Assembly (NCBI GenBank): GCA_005791165.1
Contig: SXXW01000028.1
Span: 1 to 64,000 of the forward strand
Direction of reading: 5' to 3'
DNA from: Cytophagaceae bacterium
GTDB taxonomy: Bacteria; Bacteroidota; Bacteroidia; Cytophagales; Spirosomataceae
DNA: 64,000 nt
Below, piece by piece: positions 8,581-16,698 of the stretch. The notes beneath the pieces were generated by a model. That model was not told where the DNA came from and did no database searches. It was given only the letters and a program-made list of their open reading frames with translations. Numbering within the stretch: position 1 is the first letter of the stretch; each line of letters opens with the position of its first letter. Position numbers and translations under genes: made by a program.

Positions 8581-9134
8581 GCGACGCAGCACTCTACCAA
8601 ACGATAAAGTCGGTGCACATCATTCTTGTCACCTCCTGGTTTGCCGGACTTTTCTACCTACCCCGTTTACTCGTTTACCATGCTGAAGCTCAGGATAAAC
8701 CCGAATTAGAAAAAACCATTCTTTCCAAACAGTTCGAGAAAATGGAGAAAATTCTTTTCAATGCCATCATGATACCTGCCCTTTGGCTCACCTGGATTTC
8801 AGGGATTTCTCTCATCTATTTGGTTTGGTGGGATACTTTTGGCCAGCAACCCTGGTTGCATCTGAAATTAACTTTTGTCGTTTGTGTCACGATCTATCAC
8901 TTCTATTGTAGACACCTTATTATTTCCTTCAGAAATCAAAATTTCATTCTTTCTGGAAACCAACTAAGACTATTTAATGAAATTGCGACGATACTGCTTG
9001 TCGCAGTCGTATTTATCGTAGTAGCCAAAAATACGTTCGATTGGGTATATGGTCTTTTAGGCTTTGTTGCCTTCGCCATCGCCATCATGTCAGCCGTGAA
9101 AATCGTGAAAAAAATTAGAGAAAAATCTAACTGA
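8577..9134 (+). CDS. hemJ: protoporphyrinogen IX oxidase HemJ
   Basis: HemJ oxidises protoporphyrinogen IX to protoporphyrin IX in haem synthesis and is the form found in many bacteria without HemG or HemY. The 185-residue product has the family start with the conserved histidine and aromatic cluster (SVHIILVTSWFAGLFYLPRLLVYHAEA), a KQFEKMEKILFNAIMIPALWLT stretch, and four or five membrane helices. It overlaps the preceding glycosyltransferase by 4 bases. Its last 8 bases overlap the 3' end of smpB on the other strand. Confidence 0.9.
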   Translation: MSDAALYQTIKSVHIILVTSWFAGLFYLPRLLVYHAEAQDKPELEKTILSKQFEKMEKILFNAIMIPALWLTWISGISLIYLVWWDTFGQQPWLHLKLTFVVCVTIYHFYCRHLIISFRNQNFILSGNQLRLFNEIATILLVAVVFIVVAKNTFDWVYGLLGFVAFAIAIMSAVKIVKKIREKSN

Positions 9135-9588
9135 GGGAACGATCCATTTCACGCTTCACATCTTTTTCCTTGATGTCATCCCGCTTATCAAAAGACTTCT
9201 TTCCTTTAGCCAAAGCAAAATTCAATTTTGCATAGCCATTGTCCGAAATAAATAAACGAGTAGGAATAATGGTCAAACCCACATTCTTTAACTCCTTCTG
9301 CAACTTCCCTAATTCCCTTTTTGATAATAATAATTTTCGATCTCGAAGTGGGTCGTGATTAAAATGAGTTCCCTCATCATATTTAGAAATATGCATGTTG
9401 CGAACAAACAACTCCCCTTGAAAAAATAAGCAATAAGAATCCGTCAAATTAGCTTTTCCTTGACGGATACACTTAATCTCAGTGCCCATCAAAACCATGC
9501 CCGCCGTAAACGTATCAATGAATGTATATTCAAAGGAAGCCCGTCGGTTTTTAATTTCAATCGTCTTAAGAATCTTATCCTTTCCCAT
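9127..9588 (-). CDS. smpB: SsrA (tmRNA)-binding protein
   Basis: SmpB partners with tmRNA to rescue stalled ribosomes. The 153 residues cover the whole family: IEIKNRRASFEYTFIDTFTAGMVL, GTEIKCIRQGKANLTDSY, RDRKLLLSKRE, the GKKSFDKRDDIKEKD stretch and the basic tail. The ssrA gene is not in the window. It is convergent with hemJ and downstream of the OmpH-like gene's terminator, so it probably has its own promoter. Confidence 0.97.
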   Translation of the reverse strand: MGKDKILKTIEIKNRRASFEYTFIDTFTAGMVLMGTEIKCIRQGKANLTDSYCLFFQGELFVRNMHISKYDEGTHFNHDPLRDRKLLLSKRELGKLQKELKNVGLTIIPTRLFISDNGYAKLNFALAKGKKSFDKRDDIKEKDVKREMDRSLS

Positions 9589-9600
9589 TTTCTCTTACAT

Positions 9601-9630
9601 AAAAAAAGCCACACAGTCGAACTGCGTGGC
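9601..9630 (-). terminator. intrinsic terminator of the OmpH-like gene
   Basis: Minus-strand stem GCCACGCAGT / ACTGTGTGGC (arms 9621-9630 and 9608-9617, one G-U pair, 3-base loop) followed by seven T residues (9607-9601). It lies 20 bases past the stop at 9650. Confidence 0.85.
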
Positions 9631-9649
9631 CTCCTCTAAAAATTAAAAT

Positions 9650-10234
9650 CTATTTATCGCCTTTCTTAGCAGCGTATTCTTTATTCAATCCCTCAATCAT
9701 TTTTTGAGTTACGTCAACTGACTCATCCGCAAATAAAATCCCACCACCAATTTTCGAATATCCTAATACAAATTCGTACTTATTCTCCTTGTTTACTTTG
9801 CCCACATACTCACGAATGTTATTGTATAGTTCTTCATTTTTCTTAGCCTGCTCTTGCCCTAATTCAGCTTGCTTTTGTTGGCTATATTGTTGCAACTCAG
9901 ATCCCTTTTTCTTCAATGTCATGTCTGCCGCTTGTAACTCAGCTTGCGTCATCGCAGAAGCACGTTGCTGAATAGCCTGCAACTCAGATTGAAGAGCACG
10001 CTCTTTTTGACCTAGGTCAACTTGCAAGCGGTATCCTTTATTTTCAAACTCTTTTTGAGCATCTTTATAAAACTGATAATTATTTAATAATGAATCAGAA
10101 TTAACAAAAACGATCCTTTTTCCATCAGCTGTAGAAGCACCTAAACCTGAACCAACAGATCCTGCAGGCTTCAAAAACAAAAATGCAATGGCAACTGTTA
10201 AAATGCCCAGCCAAACATAAGGTAAATTTTTCAC
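9650..10234 (-). CDS. OmpH/Skp-family periplasmic chaperone-like protein
   Basis: The OmpH/Skp family holds unfolded outer-membrane proteins in the periplasm. The chosen GTG start (10234) gives VKNLPYVWLGILTVAIAFLF, a clean N-terminal membrane or signal segment; a TTG at 10267 is an alternative. Then come IVFVNSDSLLNNYQFYKDAQKEFENKG, the usual first strand and helix, and a long Gln/Ala/Lys-rich coiled coil (about residues 65-150) of the Skp tentacle type. The final strand region EFVLGYSKIGGGILFADESVDVT is typical. An efficient terminator follows. The family is well supported; the client proteins are unknown. Confidence 0.85.
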   Translation of the reverse strand: MKNLPYVWLGILTVAIAFLFLKPAGSVGSGLGASTADGKRIVFVNSDSLLNNYQFYKDAQKEFENKGYRLQVDLGQKERALQSELQAIQQRASAMTQAELQAADMTLKKKGSELQQYSQQKQAELGQEQAKKNEELYNNIREYVGKVNKENKYEFVLGYSKIGGGILFADESVDVTQKMIEGLNKEYAAKKGDK

Positions 10235-10300
10235 GTGTATTCGTTTTTTAAATGGTAACGGGGACAAATATACAAGGTCTATTTTGATTGTCCTAAAAAT

Positions 10301-10666
10301 TTATTTATTCAATCTTAAATTCGCACCAGCCCATGCCCACAAACCGCCTGTCAATCCTCCTAAAACACCTGTAACGATGTAAAGACCTACGACACTTCCA
10401 CCCAATGGAAACAAATGTGCCATTCTTTCAGGCAAAGAACTCGGATGTTGGCCATCAATCCAAAAAGCCGAAACAGCCCATAATAAAAAGCCAGACACTA
10501 AGCCTAAAGCAAACGCACGTCCCGTTGGGATTCGTAAAATATAAGCCAACAATGCAAACAAAATACCTAATGTATACCAAGGTAAATATAGGCCTGAAAT
10601 AGCCCCAATAACAACCATAACTAATACGATGGCTACTTGATACGAAAAACTTAACGAATTATTCAT
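10301..10666 (-). CDS. small four-helix membrane protein of unknown function
   Basis: 121 residues with four hydrophobic segments (about 9-27, 31-45, 50-68 and 88-115) and almost no polar domain. The last segment is glycine-rich (VGLYIVTGVLGGLTGGLWAW). I do not recognise a family. It begins 2 bases after the stop of the penicillin-acylase-like gene and probably shares its transcript. No function is proposed. Confidence 0.75.
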   Translation of the reverse strand: MNNSLSFSYQVAIVLVMVVIGAISGLYLPWYTLGILFALLAYILRIPTGRAFALGLVSGFLLWAVSAFWIDGQHPSSLPERMAHLFPLGGSVVGLYIVTGVLGGLTGGLWAWAGANLRLNK

Positions 10667-10668
10667 CC

Positions 10669-13116
10669 CTATTTTTTTATTGATAATATAATTTTCTTAC
10701 GCAAACGCCCCGTTGCATCCTCAGGTTTTTCTAAATACAACAAGGACCTAAGTTCACCCTTAGCCCATGTGTCAATCAAATCATCATAATGAGCACTGCC
10801 CGGATTTCCAGACTGACCCCCTGGATATACTCCATGCGCTTTAGGTCTTCCTTCCTTCGAAAGCTCTACAATCATGCGCCAAGAAGGACCTGTCTTCGTT
10901 GTGGTTGCATTCACGATTGTTCCACCCCCACCCGTAGGAATATTCAATCTACTTAATGCATCCATTCCCGGAATTAAGTGCCTAACCCCTGTTTGCTTAT
11001 GCTTATACCAAACCCATTCAGAACCAAATGGGCCATGTTTTTTAACCAACGTATCAATAGAAGCCTTGAATGAACCTGAAATAATTTCGTCCATACTCTC
11101 CTTTTTGTTCTTTGTTTTTACGTTGTCCCACCAGGCCGACTGCGGTTCATCTTGGATCATTTTAATCGTTCGATCCATGGAAGGACTATTCATCGGCACA
11201 TTTTCATCGGCAGAAAAATCATCTGCCCAAATAGCTTCGTGTAATAACAAAACCCAATTTTCAAATATGGTAGCGCCCTTTGAATCCGCAGCGTTTTGTA
11301 AATTCCAACGCTGTAATTCATTCACCGCTTGGCCATAAACTCCTCCCGCAGGTGACCTTAATTTAGCCAATAAAAGAGGCAATAAAGTTCTAGCTCTAAT
11401 ATTGAAATTGTCATTTTGTAAACCTCGCAACGAATCCATCGTAATTTTAGACATCGCTTCTAAACGTTCATTGATTCGACGGCCACGCTCACTGGGTGCA
11501 TATTGCCAACCCATGTAATAAGGATAAGTAGGATCCACAGAACTTTGGTTAGCAGAACTTAAAAACCCACGAACAGGATTTTTAGCATGCGGATTGTGTG
11601 ATTGTGGAATAAAACCAGTCCAATCAGCCTTTGGATCCGTTCCATCTAAAAGATATTTTCCCTGAGTATACGATTTCAATGGAAACTTTCCATTCACCCA
11701 CAAAGCAATATCCCCCTCATTACTAGCAAAAATAAAGTTTTGTGCGGGCGCGGAATAATAGGTCAACGCCTGTGTATAATCGGCATAATTTGCCGCACGG
11801 TTCAACTTATAAAAGGTGGTCAACTCCTGTGATTTTTCATGTGCGATCCAACGCAATGCATGACCCACCGGAATATTAGATTTAAATGGCTTTTCATGAC
11901 TTAAATAAACCACAGGTCCGTGATGTGTAAAAAATATGGTGTCTACAAAACTTGCCTTCCCTTTGATGTTGAATTTTTCAATGCGCATCGTTGTTTTCTT
12001 CCATTTCCCGTCATGCCAATATTCTGCTTTCGATGCATCCTTAAATTTAACCTGATACCAATCCAAAATATCAGAACCTACATTGGTCACACCCCAAGCC
12101 ACGTTTTTATTGAAACCTACAATAACATTTGGCGTTCCCGGCATCGTAGAACCATAGACATTTACTCCCGGCGCCACTAATTGCATTTGGTACCAAATAG
12201 AAGGCAACGACAAGGTTAAGTGGGGATCATTAGCCAGTATAGGCAATCCTGAAACTGTTTTGTTTCCTGAGACTGCCCAGTTATTAGAACCAATATTGGG
12301 ATCTTTTTCAGGGGTTTTCATCGCACTGCCTAGGCCAATAAAATCACTGGGACTTTCTGGAATAGGCACTGGCTTAAAATCTTTAGGCGTACCCACCGGA
12401 ATAATGGGACTTTCCACAAATGGATAATTGGGAAATAAATCTTCGGCAACCGCCTTTCCATATTTTCGAAGAATGTTCGTCATCTTTAAATCATCCGTGC
12501 CCGAAGCAAGCACAAAAGACATATTCTTTAAGAAAAGTGCGCTTTTGATGGGTGTCCATTTTTCAGGCGCATAATTCAATAATTTATATTCCAACGGATA
12601 ATTCCGTTCCGTCAAACTTTCAATATAGGCATTGACCCCATCAGAATATGCTTGCAACGTTTCAGTCGCTTTCGGATCTTCTTTCATTCCCTCAAATGAT
12701 TTTTCCGCACCATAAACAGCTCCCATCCTTCGTTGGAACTGATCTGAAACCATCCCCTTCTCTCCCACAATCTCAGAAATTCTACCTCCCGCAAAATGCG
12801 TTTGAAACTCCATTTGCCACAAACGATCTTTGGCGGTCAAATACCCCTGAGCTACATATAAATCATGATCATTTTCCGCAAATACATGAGGAATACCCAT
12901 TTCATCATAAACTACAGTCACTGTTTTCTCCAAACCTGGGATTTGCAAATTTTCTTCGGATAATTCACCAGATTCTGGAGCTTCCGCATTCACCCAAAAT
13001 CCATGAAAGGGACTCATTAATTTACCTAAAGGCGGAAGGGTTCCCCATGAATTATGCAAGGCATAAGTCCAAATAATAGCCAAGGCGAGTGTGAAAATAG
13101 ATTTAATGTATTTCAT
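10669..13116 (-). CDS. penicillin acylase family (Ntn-hydrolase) amidase, exported
   Basis: An 815-residue member of the penicillin acylase/acyl-homoserine-lactone acylase family (peptidase S45). An N-terminal hydrophobic leader (about 7-23) indicates export. The alpha-chain region contains VYDEMGIPHVFAENDHDLYVAQGYLTA-type sequence. The autocleavage site is GSNNW, where the serine becomes the N-terminal nucleophile of the beta chain, followed by NDPHL. The C-terminal PGGQSGNPGSAHYDD stretch is also a family hallmark. Maturation into two chains in the periplasm is expected. Possible substrates are N-acyl amides, including AHL signals or lipopeptides; the sequence does not decide. Confidence 0.92.
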   Translation of the reverse strand: MKYIKSIFTLALAIIWTYALHNSWGTLPPLGKLMSPFHGFWVNAEAPESGELSEENLQIPGLEKTVTVVYDEMGIPHVFAENDHDLYVAQGYLTAKDRLWQMEFQTHFAGGRISEIVGEKGMVSDQFQRRMGAVYGAEKSFEGMKEDPKATETLQAYSDGVNAYIESLTERNYPLEYKLLNYAPEKWTPIKSALFLKNMSFVLASGTDDLKMTNILRKYGKAVAEDLFPNYPFVESPIIPVGTPKDFKPVPIPESPSDFIGLGSAMKTPEKDPNIGSNNWAVSGNKTVSGLPILANDPHLTLSLPSIWYQMQLVAPGVNVYGSTMPGTPNVIVGFNKNVAWGVTNVGSDILDWYQVKFKDASKAEYWHDGKWKKTTMRIEKFNIKGKASFVDTIFFTHHGPVVYLSHEKPFKSNIPVGHALRWIAHEKSQELTTFYKLNRAANYADYTQALTYYSAPAQNFIFASNEGDIALWVNGKFPLKSYTQGKYLLDGTDPKADWTGFIPQSHNPHAKNPVRGFLSSANQSSVDPTYPYYMGWQYAPSERGRRINERLEAMSKITMDSLRGLQNDNFNIRARTLLPLLLAKLRSPAGGVYGQAVNELQRWNLQNAADSKGATIFENWVLLLHEAIWADDFSADENVPMNSPSMDRTIKMIQDEPQSAWWDNVKTKNKKESMDEIISGSFKASIDTLVKKHGPFGSEWVWYKHKQTGVRHLIPGMDALSRLNIPTGGGGTIVNATTTKTGPSWRMIVELSKEGRPKAHGVYPGGQSGNPGSAHYDDLIDTWAKGELRSLLYLEKPEDATGRLRKKIILSIKK

Positions 13117-13243
13117 GAAAAATAATGCAAAAGATTTAAATAAAAATTCGAAGATTTTATTTTATTTTAAAAAGACAATTTTACACATTTGTGACATAAT
13201 GCCCAAATAATTTATATTTTTAATCCCTAAAAGATTTTAAAAC

Positions 13244-14197
13244 TTGAAAAGAAGAACGTTCCTCCAAACATCCGGATTTATTGGCTCCGCAACAATCTTA
13301 AAAAGCCCATCCTTAGATAACACCAAAGTAGCCACCGAGCCCATCATTATAGCCACTTGGAAAAATGAAAAAGGGACGAAATCCGGTTGGGATAAAATGA
13401 TGCAAACGGGTCGTGCCTTAGATGGAGTAGAAGCTGGAGCATGGATTCCAGAAGCTGATCCCAACGAAACATCCGTGGGTTATGGAGGACTTCCAGACCG
13501 AGATGGCCACGTAACTTTAGATGCTTGCATCATGGATCACTTGGGTAATGCGGGGGCTGTCACATTTTTAGAAGGCATCATGCATCCCATTTCAGTGGCA
13601 AGAGCCGTAATGGAAAAAACACCCCATGTGATGCTTTCGGGTGCAGGCGCATTGAAATTTGCCTTAGACCAAGGATTCAAAAAACAAAATCTCCTGACAC
13701 CCGCCTCAAAAAAAGCCTGGGAAGAATGGAAAAAAGAATCAAAATATAAGCCCATCGTCAACATTGAAAATCATGACACCATTGGTCTTTTAGGCATTGG
13801 AAAAGCGGGTGAAATAGCAGGAGCTTGTTCCACCAGTGGATTAGCTTATAAAATGCATGGGCGTGTCGGCGACTCCCCCATCATCGGTGGAGCTGTGTTT
13901 TGTGATGACGAAGTTGGCGGCGCCTGCGCCACAGGTTTAGGCGAATTTGTCATGAAAACCTTGGGTTCATTTTTGATTGTCGAGTTTATGAGGCAAGGAA
14001 TGTCTCCACAAAAAGCCTGCGAAGAAGCCATCATGCGAATAGTCAAGCGATATAAATACCAGGATTTCCAAGTAGGATATTTGGCCTTAAATAAAAAAGG
14101 AGAATATGGCGCTTATTCTATTCAAAAAGGATTTAATTTCACCATTACAAAGAACGGTATCACTCAAGTCATTGAAAGTGCTTCCTACATGTCCTAG
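13244..14197 (+). CDS. N4-(beta-N-acetylglucosaminyl)-L-asparaginase (glycosylasparaginase)
   Basis: A 317-residue Ntn-hydrolase that splits the GlcNAc-Asn bond of glycopeptides. The autocleavage site and nucleophilic threonine are in HDTIG, followed by STSGLAYKMHGRVGDSPIIGG, which is close to the human enzyme. The start must be the TTG at 13244 because a stop codon (TAA, 13238-13240) lies two codons upstream in frame. The protein then starts KRRTFLQTSGFIGSA, a Tat-type leader, so the enzyme is probably exported folded. It is divergent from the penicillin-acylase-like gene; glycogen synthase follows after 18 bases. Confidence 0.94.
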   Translation: MKRRTFLQTSGFIGSATILKSPSLDNTKVATEPIIIATWKNEKGTKSGWDKMMQTGRALDGVEAGAWIPEADPNETSVGYGGLPDRDGHVTLDACIMDHLGNAGAVTFLEGIMHPISVARAVMEKTPHVMLSGAGALKFALDQGFKKQNLLTPASKKAWEEWKKESKYKPIVNIENHDTIGLLGIGKAGEIAGACSTSGLAYKMHGRVGDSPIIGGAVFCDDEVGGACATGLGEFVMKTLGSFLIVEFMRQGMSPQKACEEAIMRIVKRYKYQDFQVGYLALNKKGEYGAYSIQKGFNFTITKNGITQVIESASYMS

Positions 14198-14215
14198 AAA
14201 ACTCAAAAATTTTAC

Positions 14216-16033
14216 GTGGAAAAAATCGTTAAAAAATCGGCTAGTAAAAAGCAATTCCTCTTTGAGGTAGCCTGGGAAACTTGTAACCAAGTAGGTGGAA
14301 TTTACACCGTTATTCGAACCAAAGTTCCCTCCATGGTAGAAAAATGGGGCGAAGACTATGCCTTATTAGGCCCATATTTCACCCATACAGCCGCTGCAGA
14401 ATTTGAGCCACTCGAATTACCTGAGGAAGATTCGCCACTCATCAATTCCATCCGTACCTTAAGATCGCAAGGCCTAAAAGTACATTATGGCCATTGGCTC
14501 ATCACGGGAAAGCCAAAAATTATTTTATTCGATATTGATTCTGTTTACACCCAAATCGACACAATCAAAGGGAGAATTTGGGAAAATCATAAAATATCAA
14601 CGTTAGGAGTTGAAGAATTAGTGAATCAAACAATCGCTTTTGGCGAAATGGTCCGACTATTCATCACGGAATTAGCCCTCGAAAATAAATCAAAAAAAGA
14701 CATCATCGTTCATTTTCATGAATGGATGGCCTCTACTTGTTTACCCGATTTACGAAAAGATAAAGTAAAAATATCAACCGTCTTTACGACTCATGCAACC
14801 ATGCTAGGGCGTTATTTAGCCGGAAATGTCCCTAATTTTTACGACGTAATCGATCAGTTCGACTGGTTAAAAGAATCCAAGCATTATGGCATAGAAGCCC
14901 AAGTTAGTTTCGAAAGAGCAGCTGCTCAAAAAGCAAATGTATTGACGACGGTTTCCGATATTACCGCCAAAGAATGCCAATACTTTTTAGGCCGAATTCC
15001 AGAATTAATACTGCCCAATGGCTTAAATATTCAGCGATTTGCTGCGCTGCATGAACATCAAAACCTACATTCTAAATACAAAGAAAGTATTTCAGATTTT
15101 GTCATGGGGCATTTTTTCCAAAATCAGCCCTTCGATTTAGAACAAACTTTATACTTATTTACTTCGGGGAGGTTTGAGTATACCAACAAAGGATACGACC
15201 TGACCTTGGATGCCCTAAAAATATTAAATCAGAAATTGAAAGACGCCGGTTCTAAAAAAACAGTGGTCATGTTTTTCATTACCAAACAGCCATACCATAC
15301 CATAGACCCAGAAGTATTGCAATCAAGGGCCGTCTTAAACGAGATTAGGGAAAATTGTTTGGCGATAGAAAAGTCGGTGGGCGAGAAATTATTTCAAGCC
15401 TCCGCAGCATCCAAAGACTTACAAATTCCCGATCTAAATAATTTTGTGGACGAATATTGGCGGATGCGTTTACGCAGGACCGTTCAAACTTGGAAGACAA
15501 ATACTAAACCCAAAGTGGTCACTCATTTATTGAAAAATGAGGACGACATCATTCGCAATTTGGCTCGAACAGGATTAACCAATAACCCGGACGACAAAGT
15601 AAAAATTGTCTATCACCCTGATTTTATTGTCTCGACAAATCCATTATTTGGTTTGGATTATGGCCAATTCGTTCGCGGTTGCCACCTAGGTGTTTTCCCT
15701 AGCTATTATGAACCTTGGGGTTACACTCCTTTAGAATGTATGGCCAGAGGCGTTCCTACGATCACTTCAGATTTATCTGGTTTTGGGGATTATATGATGC
15801 AAATTATGCGTGATTATGATCAGTGGGGCGTCAGTGTGGTCAATAGAAAATCTCAGACCTATCAGGAATCAGCTGAACATTTAGCTACCCTATTATTTAA
15901 ATTTGCGCAGCAATCCCAGCGAGATCGTATTCTTCAGAGAAACCGGGTAGAAAGTATTGCAGATACTTTTGACTGGTCTAATTTAAGGGGCTGCTACGAT
16001 ACCGCACACGAACTTGCTGTTTTGAAAAAGTAA
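14216..16033 (+). CDS. glycogen synthase, GT3 (eukaryote-like) family
   Basis: A 605-residue glycogen synthase of the GT3 type otherwise known from fungi and animals, not the GlgA (GT5) type. Evidence: FEVAWETCNQVGGIYTVIRTK at the start, HFHEWMAS, FTTHATMLGRYLAG, TVSDITAKECQYFLGR with LPNGLNI, SGRFEYTNKGYDLTLDAL, and GVFPSYYEPWGYTPLECMARGVPTI with the paired glutamates. It starts with GTG, shortly after the asparaginase gene. No branching enzyme or phosphorylase gene lies nearby. GT3 synthases are frequent in Bacteroidota; UDP-glucose is the expected donor. Confidence 0.93.
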   Translation: MEKIVKKSASKKQFLFEVAWETCNQVGGIYTVIRTKVPSMVEKWGEDYALLGPYFTHTAAAEFEPLELPEEDSPLINSIRTLRSQGLKVHYGHWLITGKPKIILFDIDSVYTQIDTIKGRIWENHKISTLGVEELVNQTIAFGEMVRLFITELALENKSKKDIIVHFHEWMASTCLPDLRKDKVKISTVFTTHATMLGRYLAGNVPNFYDVIDQFDWLKESKHYGIEAQVSFERAAAQKANVLTTVSDITAKECQYFLGRIPELILPNGLNIQRFAALHEHQNLHSKYKESISDFVMGHFFQNQPFDLEQTLYLFTSGRFEYTNKGYDLTLDALKILNQKLKDAGSKKTVVMFFITKQPYHTIDPEVLQSRAVLNEIRENCLAIEKSVGEKLFQASAASKDLQIPDLNNFVDEYWRMRLRRTVQTWKTNTKPKVVTHLLKNEDDIIRNLARTGLTNNPDDKVKIVYHPDFIVSTNPLFGLDYGQFVRGCHLGVFPSYYEPWGYTPLECMARGVPTITSDLSGFGDYMMQIMRDYDQWGVSVVNRKSQTYQESAEHLATLLFKFAQQSQRDRILQRNRVESIADTFDWSNLRGCYDTAHELAVLKK

Positions 16034-16041
16034 ACAATCGC

Positions 16042-16698
16042 TTATAAATGCTTTAAAGCCTCCCGCTTTGAGAGGGGCATTAATGGGTGATGGTCGACAA
16101 AATTCAACACCCATTCGGGATCTGTTCTGGCGTATTGGCGCAAAGACCAACCAATCGCCTTTTGAATAAAAAATTCTTTGGATGTGGTTAAAGATAAAAT
16201 GATGGTGGACAATCGTGTCAAATCTGTCTGTTTTTTGTAGGCCAACTGGTACAAAATGCATAAACGTTGATGCCAAAAATTATTCGATTTCATCCATATT
16301 GGAATCCATTCGGATAACTCCTGAGGAAAGCGTTGAAAATACAAACCCAAAACTTTGGGCCCCAAGACATCCACCACATCCCACCATGAATTTTCATCCA
16401 CCCAACGATGGACCAACAAAGGAACGCGTGAGTCCCACGACTTTTTTGCCTTCAATAAATACTCCATCGCCACATATTGAAATTCGCGTTCAGGCATTGC
16501 AAACAACTCTGAACTGACCTCATACCAATCCTCAGTCTTGCCATATTTTTTATAAATATCCTTAAAGACCAAAGCCTGTTCAGGCTTTTTGATTCCAATA
16601 AAGAGATATTTATTGCGCATATATTGGCGCATCCAATGCGCATTTTCCGCATTTTCTAATGAATAAAAAGCATCCCTAATGGCGCCAATAAAACTCAT
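16042..16698 (-). CDS. AlkD-like DNA alkylation repair protein
   Basis: A 218-residue HEAT-like repeat protein of the AlkC/AlkD DNA glycosylase family, which excises alkylated bases without base flipping. Family stretches: REFQYVAMEYLLKAKKSWD, WWDVVDVLGPKVLG, and KEFFIQKAIGWSLRQYARTDPEWVLNFV, with the aromatic and aspartate residues of the active-site cleft. It overlaps the upstream GH106-like gene by 4 bases, so the two are probably cotranscribed although unrelated in role. Confidence 0.9.
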   Translation of the reverse strand: MSFIGAIRDAFYSLENAENAHWMRQYMRNKYLFIGIKKPEQALVFKDIYKKYGKTEDWYEVSSELFAMPEREFQYVAMEYLLKAKKSWDSRVPLLVHRWVDENSWWDVVDVLGPKVLGLYFQRFPQELSEWIPIWMKSNNFWHQRLCILYQLAYKKQTDLTRLSTIILSLTTSKEFFIQKAIGWSLRQYARTDPEWVLNFVDHHPLMPLSKREALKHL

